DNA of 64,000 bases from Bagarius yarrelli. Lineage: Eukaryota; Chordata; Actinopteri; Siluriformes; Sisoridae. Shown in pieces: positions 49,601-60,938 of the stretch; positions within the stretch are counted from its first letter, which is position 1; every line of letters begins with the position of its first letter. A program made the position numbers and the translations under genes. A model generated the notes under the pieces. The model had not been told where the DNA came from, ran no database searches, and saw only the letters and a list, made by a program, of their open reading frames with translations. The stretch is from assembly GCA_005784505.1 (NCBI GenBank), contig VCAZ01000090.1:62001-126000 (forward strand), written 5' to 3'.

Positions 49601-52600
49601 TGTAAGCAGGTCTCCTCCTGTACCAGTTATCGTGTTTGAAGGCACTGGCCGAGCCGCAGACCTGCTTTCTCTCATCCACAAACAAACTGCAGCCGATAGG
49701 TGGGGTTAGAAGAGTGTTACACAATTTGAGAATTAAGTAGTATAATTTAGATTATTTTAATTTTATTTGAAAATGGTTTAGTTTAATAAAATTCATAATG
49801 CCAAGTTGATAAATGATTTGCATTGACTAATACTAAATACGCTATTAAAAAAGTCATTTTTGTGCTTAATTTCATGACAAAATGGCTAGCTGGCGTATTG
49901 TGTCTTCCAGTCAGGCTACCAAAATGTAAAATGTAAGGCCTGGAAAAAATATAACAGTGCTTTTGCATTCTCCCACAAATATAGTTGGGTAATTATGTTG
50001 TCTGTAATTTTCAGGTATGAGTGGGCCACTATCAATATGTTGGGTATTAAAATCACATTTAAATACGCGGTCAATTTTTATTTTTTCCTTTCCATTTTTG
50101 ATACCGCAAACTGTGTATAGAAACAAGCGATACTGAATTTACAATATGTTTGTAACTAATGCTCTGTATGTGTTGCGCAACATTTCCCTAGAAATCAGAA
50201 AGGACATGCATGCATAGTGGAGAGAATTTTGAAAATCTCTGACATTTGCAATATAGAGCTGCAACAAACGATTATTTTAATAGTCGATTAAAAAGCAATT
50301 ATTAAAACAACCGATTAATCAGCCATATTTTTTTAGTTAAAATAATACCTTGTTTGAGTTCTAATATATAAAACAATACGTTTACAGACCTACATACACA
50401 CTCTTTTGTCTCTTGCCGGCACACTCACTGAACGAAATTCAGTTTAGATTGTTTTAATAACGGATTAATAAAATCACTTGTTTGTAGTCTGGCAATGCTG
50501 GCCAGGAACCCAACCTGAAATGGCAATGCTGGGCAGGAACCCAACCTGAAGTGGCAATGCTGGGCAGGAGCCCACCCTTATCTGGCTATGCTGGACAGGA
50601 ACCCACCCAAAACTGGGCAGGAACCCACCCAAATCTGGCAACACTAGCTTCGGTCACTTGCTCTTGGAAATTGCATAAATCTCAGACTGATTTACCAAAA
50701 AGAGTATTTTATTTGATCTAGTTATCAGATTTAATTAATTTATTTATTGGAGCAATAAAAATAACAGTTTCACCCGTATCACATGATAATTTACTTATCG
50801 GGTAAATACTGGGTATCCTGGGTATCCTGGGTATCGACCATCTGTAGGAGATAGTCCAAAATTGTTGTTTATACCTGAACTTGTTTTTGCCTGAAATTTC
50901 AATCTAAAGACGTATGTATTACATTACACCTGCCTCTGAATAGTGTGTATTTTCTCCCTGAGGGACGACGCTCTAATTTCTCCAATGTTTTGCAACTCTG
51001 CTGGCAGTTTAGCCTATCTGATAGATCAATAAACATATAATGTGCTAAAAAAAGCAGTCTATGCATTTGAAAAATATATATATTTTTTAAGTTTTTTAAA
51101 TTTATTTAATAGTAATTGAGTATTTTATATTGTCCAAGACTAAACTGCTTGCATAATAATAATCTTCAAAGGAAACGTGACCTTCAGTAATGTCCAGAAT
51201 TTATTATATAATAAAAACCGCCACTTTTTAGTCCTATAGGGGCCTTTTTAATCACAATCACCAGCTTGTTGATTAAGATTAGTAAACAGACACGGATATG
51301 AAACCCCCGTCCTAATGGATATATGTTTATGTTTCTATAGGGAGTTGGATGTGAATATAAAGGAGGATTTTCTGCAGCGCATTGAAAACGTGTTTGATGT
51401 TCAGAAGAACTAAAGCGCATCAGCTCTTCACTCTGCTTAAACACTGCATGGAGCACAGAGAGGCGGTCAGCAACTAGAAAAAAGGATTTTCTTTTTCTTT
51501 ATTTTTTAAATCACAGATTATATATATATAATACACACACACACATACATATATTTTTTTTTTTATAAAATGCAAATTAGACATATGTGCCATAAAACAA
51601 TTACTTTATTTATTTAAATTCTCACCTTATTTCCTTGTTTTTATTTCATAACATAAAAAAGGATATATACACTAAAGTCTTTCTGTAGATAATAGACTAT
51701 AGATAAGTTAGGGATTTTTTTTAAATATAAAAATCATTAAAAGAGGTCTGCTCTAGGTTTGAAATAACTGGCTTTTTACAGATTACCATCTTTGAGTCGG
51801 AATCCGAGGACCATTTGGAAGCAGATGCGGCCATTTTGACCGCTTCATTAAGAGGTACACAAATGAACCCTACTTCTGCTATCTAAAGGAAGGGTTTATC
51901 TTTCTGCTTGACACACAATGTGTTGTGTCATCAGGCACACCAGCAGATATATTAAGCGTGACTCTGGCCTGGGATAGAGCTGACATCGCTCAGCAGCATG
52001 TACTCGTGTACGGACACCACTGGAAGGTGCAGAATGTGACACAGGACACGATGTAATCTGTACAATCTTATAAGTGTTGTTCAATGCTGTGATGGTGTGT
52101 TTAAGGTGGGCACTCTGGAGCATGCTATGCTGAACGCATTGCTGATGGACCGCGTCAGTTTTGTGAAGCTGCTCATCGAGAACGGCGTGACCATGAAGCA
52201 CTTCCTGACAGTGTCTCGACTGGAGGAGCTCTATAACATGGTAACACATTGAATACAGTTTAAATGCATTTCGTTAATAAAGAGGGGTTACTGCTCAATG
52301 TTTTATATATATAACTAGCAGTTCAGTTGTTTTTTATTTTTTTTCTAGATTTTTTCTTTGCCATAATCTGATTGGTGGTGTTTAAATCTTGCAAGACTTT
52401 TGTCTGAAAAAGACAGAATAAATATATTTTATTTAAGCTACAAGGCACATTTTGCTAATTGGTATTCGGAAACAGAAAGGGAGTTTAGGACGATTCTAAG
52501 GGTCCCATAATTTATTGGGGGGCCCCCACAGAGTATTGTTTTAAAAAATGTTTTGTTTAGGGCCCAAAAATGTTTAAGGCCACAAATTTCAAGAAGCTAT

Positions 52601-55600
52601 CTGTTGACGTGTCTGGAAACTTCTTGATCCCCTTTTATATTTCCTTCAATAATATGCTTTGTTGCAGTGATTAATTTGCTTTAATACATTTTTGCTTTAA
52701 TACATTAAAGATGGAAATGTGAATTGCATCTTAAATCATTGCCTGTTGGTAATTAAAATTTATCTGCATTATTAAAATAACAGAGAAAAAATGATTAAGT
52801 GATTGTGTTTTCCCTACTGGTTATTGGTTAATGATGGAAAATAGTTGACTTTAATGATGTTAGTTTAATGAGATTTTCATACTAAATAAGAAATCATCTC
52901 TAACCATCTAAAAGAGTAATAGATTTTATTACTGATTTGTCAACTATGATAATAAATAGCTAATATACAGAACCCACACATTTACAATCATCAATAAATT
53001 CAGAACTGTTTTATTTCCTTTCACAGCGTCATCAAGACTCCACAGATCACTTTTTACGTCATATCATCGAGGATGCCAAGCAGGTGGGAGAAATCAGGTT
53101 AAATGCCGATAATTGGTTACATCAAAATGGTTTTTAATTTTACCTTTTTGTTATCTCCAGTGTCGACTTCCTAGACGATATAAGATTTCTCTGATCGATA
53201 TCGGTATGGTGATCGAATATTTGATAGGCGGTGCTTATCGAAGCACGTACCGGCGCAAGAGCTTCAAAGCTGTTTATAACCGAATTAATACTGAACTGAA
53301 GGTCTGACCATAAACACCATCTTAATTACCCTACATCAATAGTTAGTTTACAGATTGAATAATGAGACTTAATAATAAAATTGTACACACCACTTTTCGG
53401 GACTAAATGTTGTGGACGGCACATGTTGACCATACTATAAAAACATCTGTAGAGCTAGACATTAATTTTTAAACCTTTTAGTAGTTCCTATATTATTAAA
53501 GAACAGCATTACCTTAGTATCCTTACATTTTTTTTTACCCATACTAACGTAACTAGTACTAACACACATATAACCCAATTTAACCACTTTTTGGGGTCTT
53601 CACTGCCAAGAAAATTAAAAAAAAACAAACCTTCGGTTTGTACTTTAGCTACCAGTGCTAGGCCGGAACGTTGCAACAGGACACCACTGGAGATATCAGG
53701 TTTAAATCCTGATGATGATGCCACAGAGACCTGATACCATGGATACCAAAATTGGTATAAAAAAAGTCCCTCTATAAATACTGCCATACCAGCAAACTAT
53801 GGGCATGTCTAAACTTGATAGCAATTTCTGCCTAATGAGATTAGGCTGACCTATGAGGCAACATGAGCTGCAGTTTAACAAAAATGGGCTTTAGTGTTCC
53901 TCAATCGAAGCGTAAGATAACCTCCCCCCTCCCAGATTGGTAGCAATCTTATGATGGGTGAGAATGAGCTAGTGGAGACAATTGGACAAGACTGTATTAC
54001 AAATAGGAAAAAAACTAGTTTAAATATAAGAATAATATAGTTAATAATGTCTGAAGCCGTAAATGAAGTTGTTTAGCATATAGCATTAAACATTAATGCA
54101 GGGTACCTCTTTTCTGTTCTGGTGCCAAGATGGTGGAATAAACTTCCCTTCAATGTCAATAAAGCCGAGACACTGGCTGTCTTCAAGAGACAATTGAAGA
54201 CCAAAATCTTTTTTAAATATCTAGCACTTGTGTCTATGCTGCTATTTTTAAAAGTTTTTGGGTTGTCTGACTTTGTAATTGTGATATAATGTACCAGTAC
54301 AGAGCTGTTTAATGATGTGACTTTTGTATGTTGCTTTGGACAATAGAGTCTGCTAACTGCTGTAAATGTGTACAAGACCAGAAAACCGCAAAATGTCTTC
54401 TATTACTGGTGTGTTTTTATAGTATGGTCAACACATGGCTTTGTGTTCAAAGGTCTTGGCGTGTGTGCGTGCATATAAATAGGTGTTCAGGTGTTAAAAC
54501 GTCACCTCTTTTGTGTTAAAGTTAGGCATTATTCTGAATTTTGGCAAAGGTTACGTACATAAGGTTAAGTTTGCCTAATCAAAGATGTTCCCCATATGAT
54601 TCTGACTAGCAGGAACATACTTTATGCTTAAAAATAAAGCATGATTTATTGAAAGTGTTTTATTGAGCTTTTGCCATGTTGGCTAGGAAGGCAGTCAAGA
54701 CTGTTCAGTGTCCAGTAGGACTCGAACAAAGACATCTGAGTCGGATATACCACAATCTCAATTCTACAGAACTGCGGATCCTTATCGACGCAAGGTCAGT
54801 CGAAAACAACAATAAAAAGCTCACTCTGAAACACAGAAATATTGATCAAGCATTTTTTTTATAAATTTGTAAATCACTTTGTTAGTTTATTGTAACACAT
54901 GAAACAAAAAGGCAATGTGTGAAATGTAACAGACAAAAACACAGTGTTAGTAAAACAAAGGACACAGTCATATTAGGGTTAGGGGGCCATCAGAAACAGT
55001 ACTTATCAATTGCCCAGGATTAGAAACCGGGTAAAACATCAAGCCAGGAACAGTAGCTGAACCTAATATAGTATATCACTAGATTTATTAGGTTGGGATG
55101 ACTTTTTGATAGTTGATAAATCATGGCTGAGCGGATCTGTGTTTAGCCCCAACAGCATTAATGAGGTCAGGTGACATGGACTGGGGTGCAGTCAACAACT
55201 CAAAATGATCCGTTGAAATGGGGTCAGGGTTATAATAAGTCACCTAAGATCTTCTCTACCAAACCATAGACCGTTACATTTAGAGCATTTTAGGTTCAAG
55301 GTTCTTTATTTGTCAATGCCATCATATGTGCAAACATACAGAGGAATCGAAATGCCATTTCTCTTCTCTTAACAAGTCAAAGCAGTCATTGCAACATAGA
55401 ACAGATTTTTAAGAAGGCAGCACCGGTGTACTTGCAATAAATAGATATGCATAGAGTAAAAATATATCTAACCATCTAAAAGTATATGCATCACTGTAAA
55501 TGTAAACAGTGAATTCTGTTTGGATGAACAGATACGTTCTCATAATGTGCAAAATACAGAATAGCGCCAGTATGACAGTGCAAACAGTCTCAGATTTAAA

Positions 55601-58600
55601 TAGTTTGTACATGTAAGTTTTGAATAGGTGTTTGTTCATGTGTATAGTGTTCTACATAAGTATAAAGTGTCTTATGTGCAGGGTAAGCTCTCTCTAGAAG
55701 TATTTGGATGAGGTGGAAGGTAATGAGTTTAGCATCCTGACAGCCTGATGGATGAAGCTATTAGAAAGCTATGTGGAACAAGCCTGGGGGCTCCAGTACC
55801 TTATTCCTGGAGGCAATAATTTGAAGTGGAGGTTTAACAGGTGTAACCAACTACATATGTACAATGAGTACATATTAGCAGGTGGTTTCCTCAGTTTGCG
55901 ACATATATGACTTACATGTATCTCTTTTATTATACAACTGAGCAATTAGCGGTTAGGGGTCCAGCAGTGGAAAATTGGTGGTGCTGGGAATCGAACCCAG
56001 ATTTTCCAATAAGCAGCCCAACACCTTAACCACTAAGCTATCACACCATGTCTTAATACGTAATAGTAAACTCAGTGCCCAGTGCAGGCAGAGGTGCTGG
56101 TTAAATAAAACTTTTTTTATGTATGATTTTTTTTTTTCTTATGCTAACCCTAGATGAAATCAGAATCGCTTCCTAAGACTATAGAGGCAGTGGAGGAAAA
56201 GCTAGACGGCTCGTCCCTTTTTGTCTACACTTTCAATGACCTGTTTGTGTGGGCGGTATTGAAGCGGCGGCAGCAGTTGGCACTCTTCCTATGGCAGCAT
56301 GGAGCACAGGCCATGGCCCGAGCTGTGGTGGCATGCAGGCTGTACCAAGCCATGGCCAGCGAAGCCAAGGAAAGCAACATGAATGACAGCATTACCGAAG
56401 AGCTCAGGAAATATTCTTTGTGAGTCTCGGCTTAAACTGCATAACAATAATTATACCAGTTAATTAAGATTAATAAATGAACAGTGTAGTAAATACACAC
56501 ATTTATGTTAAAATCCGAAGCTTGATTCAATCTTTTAAAACAGTGCAATATCTGCATACATTTTTTTTTCTTTAAGAGAGTTTGGCCAACTTTCTGTGGA
56601 TCTTTTGGACAAGGCCTTCAAAGAAAATGAGCGCATGGCCATGAAGCTGCTGACCTGGGAGATGACCGATTGGAGTAACTTTACATGTCTGCAGATGGCA
56701 GTGGCCTCAGGACACAGGCCCTTTGTGGCCCACTCATGCACCCAGATGCTCCTTACAGATCTGTGGATGGGTCACTTGAACATGAGGAAGAACTCCTGGT
56801 TAAAGGTGCTGATAAGTTTGTCAGTGTTCTGTTGAGTTCATCGTTTCTGTTTGTGCTCAAAGCCAACTAGGTTTAGAAAAGTGGCTTATTTTAGTACTGT
56901 AAAGAAAATAGGTTAACAGTTTTGAAATACTTCAACTATTACAAACATTTTAAAATATAAGAATTATATTAATGTTATCTATTTTTTGGCATTGCGGCTG
57001 GACCCTCAAAATTACTTATTTTAAAGCTTATTTGTCACTTTTACCTTGTAATGTAATAGTAGTTTGTGATAGTAGGTTAAAAATGATTTCTAGTGATCTA
57101 TTGAATGATCTATCTAATGATCTATTTCTAGGACACTTTTGGAACATAAATTTAAAAGTTAAATTAAACCAATGCAAATTAACTATTCACTGTAATACCT
57201 TTTTATTTACCACAGATCATTGTAAGTATTCTGCTTCCTGTCGGCATACAGCTGCTAGAGTTTAAAAGTGAGGCAGAAATGTCCCACGTGCCTCAGAGTC
57301 AAGAAGCCCTGCAGTTTGGGAGAGACCCTGGGAGCTTAGAAGAGCTGGATTCCAAAGACGTGTTGCAAGCGGTGAGAGAAGAATCTTGTCATTGTCGTTC
57401 ATCAGTAACTTAGTAATGCTTCGAGTTACTACTGTATGAAGTCATGCAGCTGTGCAATATATGGAGAATCAACTAATCACCCAAATGTGCATTTCAATAC
57501 ATGTCAGTAGCTTTAAAGTTCACAATAGGCATCAGAATGGAGGGATGGTATCTCTGTGAATCCTTTTGACTCTAATGCTGCCAGATGGGCTCCAAAAAAT
57601 TTATTATCCCAGTGGGAATTTTAACGCAACGACTTTGAACAAAGTGGTGTAAAAAACAAAAAAACATTAAGTGTCCAACAGTTCTGCGGGTGAAAAAGCT
57701 TTGTTGATACGAAAACATCAGAAAACAAAAAATAGTCAAATTGGCTGGATATGTCTAACTGAAGCATGTAAGCACCCTTTATGAGTGTTGTTAGCAGAAA
57801 AGCATCCAAGCATAACAATAAGCTTCAACATTAGAAGACCACATCACTTTTTTTCAGCCAAAATCAAGAATCTGATAATAAAAATAATGAGCACAAAAAT
57901 CACCTGTTGATTTTTTTCACTCTATTTCTACTGTGGGAGGAAACCGAAGTACCCGAAGTAAACACACATGGGGATAACATGCAAACTTGCTCTAAGGCAA
58001 CAGTGATAGCCACTAAGCTGCCCTGTACCTATATGTGTCAGGTAAAAATGTTTACTCTTTTGTAAAGGATGAAAGTGATGCAGAGAGAGGGAGGAGTCGC
58101 GTAAGGCACAGGTTAAATCTCGTTGCATGGTGGTTACCATGCTTCAGAAAGATCTACGAATTCTACAACGCGCCTGTGGTTAAATTCTGGGTACACACTG
58201 TAAGTCTCCCCACCTATGTTGCCTGTTGTCATCGTCTCTATCTTTAACCACTTTTCTCTGACCTACACTGTTAATGTATCTATCTTTATTATTTTTAGTT
58301 ATTTCTGTATGGATTGTGTTTCTAGATGTCCTACCTGACGTTTCTGGCTCTTTTCTCCTACACTGTGCTGGTGCAGATGGAGACGAGACCCAGCATCCCT
58401 GAATGGCTGGTCATTGCCTACATCTCATCCACAGCAGCAGATAAGATCAGGGAGGTGAGTCTGATGTGTTCAGTGGGACTAATTTGCCCAGCCTAACATG
58501 AATAGGGGTTTTTATTAGTTTTTTCACAGCCTGTAGAGCATGTCCCATTATCCCACTACTCATTTCGATAGAATTGGACTTGTAGACTATTACGACGCCT

Positions 58601-60900
58601 TTTACTGTCACAAGTCATTACAAAATAAACCACAGGCCAACATTATCATTTTTTACTGGAGTCAAAGGTCTTCTCTTATCTTCAAACCTGTGTTCTTAAA
58701 GTGTCTGCTCTCTTCTTACTAATAACATATCTGTTTATCTGTCCTGCAGCTGTGCATATAATCATTCACCTAGTGCAGTTGTCCAAACGTGACTTTAAAT
58801 ACGCATTGGTTAGATTTTATGGTGAGAAAAGCAGTGAGAGGTGACAAGCAAATGAAACATTGATCTGTTTCTCTGGAACAGTTTAGCTACATTTCAAGCC
58901 GACTGTCAATGTTTGATGACATTTTTTGTTTGGTAACTAAGGGCAAAACAGCAGCATATAGTTGGCGCCCATGTTTCTTGACACATTGTGTATACAGTAG
59001 CTCAAAATAGCAGATTCTGTGTAAAAATACATTGTGAATGCCACACCTTTTCACTAAGAACCACCATTACATTCTCAGTTGTTAAGATCTACTGAAGGTC
59101 TCAATGAATGACATATACATGTGTTAAATATAAGTCACGTGGTAAGGGCATCTGGCAAATGCCATAAATGCATATAATTTTTTTTCTTACGCAGGTGTGT
59201 GTATCTGAGCCTAGACAGTTCAGCAAAAAGCTGAAAATGTGGTTCAGCGAATACTGGAACATAAATGAGTTTGTCGCCATAGTCTTTTTTTTCACTGGCT
59301 TGGCGCTGCGCTGGTACACAGGTCTACCACACACCATCGGCCGCCTCATTTACTGCCTGGACATCATTTTATGGTTTGTGCGTCTGCTTGACTTGTTGGC
59401 TATTAACCAGCAAGCTGGACCCTACCTCACCATGATCTCAAACATGGTAGATTTTTTTTTTACTTCAATACTGGCATCAGTTTTCTTGTTCACTTCAACT
59501 GATTGTGTATTAGCTGAAAAAATGGATCTCAATATCAATGATACATGTGTGTGTGTGTGTGTGTGTGTGTTTGGTTATGTGTGGGCCTGCTACAGATGAA
59601 GAACATGTTTTACATTGTGGTCATTATGGGCATCGTGCTGGTGAGTTTTGGCACACCTCGGTGGGCCATCCTAAATCCTCAGGAAGAACCATCCTGGAAC
59701 CTGCTAAAGCAAGTTCTGTTTCAGCCCTACTTCATGATGTTCGGGGAGGTCTATGCTGGAGAGATTAATCGTGGGTAACACATGTTAATTACAATTTTCA
59801 TTAAAAGAGATGTCAGCACAGATGCTTGGATAGATAAACAAACTAATAGACAGATAGATAAGCAGATATATAGATAGTTGGATAAATACACAGAGACAAA
59901 CACATAAACAGACATACAGACCGATAGACAAAAAGGCAGAGAGAGATAGACAGACAGAAATTTAATATTTTTCTAATTATTTGGAAACTTTTAATTGTGT
60001 CAACATTGTTAACAGCCTGTGAAGAAGATCCTGACTGTCCTCCTGGTTCATTCCTCAACCCACTGCTGCAGGCTGTCTACCTTTTCATGCAGTACATCAT
60101 CATGGTCAACCTCCTTATCGCCTTCTACAAGTACGCACCAGCTACAGTTAATCAGTTATAGATGTTCCTCCGAGTGCTATTTATAGTGCAAACTTTACTG
60201 AACTGTTTTACAGTCAATCAGTTATGGGTCACTAAATAGTTAAATAAAAATCTAAAGGAAAAACCCCATATTATACTTACTCCAAATTATGTCGGAAATA
60301 CACAAGTGTCAATAATGACAGTAAAAGCAGTAGAGCGTTCTAAACCAGGACAAGGCTGTCCGTCAGAAACAAGACAGTGACTGGTATATGATTTCTACCA
60401 AGGTTTTAATATCTGTTACCCAGACTGTATAATTTTATTATTTCAATTTGATCAAATAAGACAGCTCTGTCATCTCCACAGTAATGTTTACATCCATATG
60501 AAGACCATATCCAACCAGCTATGGAGATTCAATCGCTATCGTTACATTATGACCTACCACAAAAAGCCATTCCTGCCACCGCCGTTGATCTTCCTGAGTC
60601 ACATGGCCCTGTGTGTGGATGCAGTCTGGCAGAAATGTACACGGAGATCCACACACGACCAAGGATCTGGCCTTAGTGAGTGTGTGTGTGTTATATCTTG
60701 CAAATGTTTCAACAATGATGAAACTATCTGTAAGTTGATCCCCATGAGAGAATTTTTTTTAAATAAAAAAACTACAACTTTTATTTTAAGTGCCAAAAGG
60801 TTTCATTTTAGCTATTAAAATTAAGGTTAGACAGTGTATTTATAGAAAGCATTAATTAGTTGCTTTAATAATTGTGTCAGAAGAATGTCCCCATGTCTCC

Positions 60901-60938
<38 letters not shown>

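Noticed and set aside
54676..54864. ATG-initiated frame starting MLARKAVKTV
   Set aside because: The region is trpm6 exon 15 read in a different frame; the correct one ends 'SQFYRTADPYRRK'.
56154..56423. Treating the 89-codon frame with ATG as a separate gene
   Set aside because: The ATG follows a splice acceptor and the sequence is trpm6 exon 16, in phase with both neighbours.
59538..59778. Alternative frames across the GT repeat and exon 22
   Set aside because: Only the frame beginning 'MKNMFYIVV' at 59596 continues the S5/pore homology; the others read through the intron.
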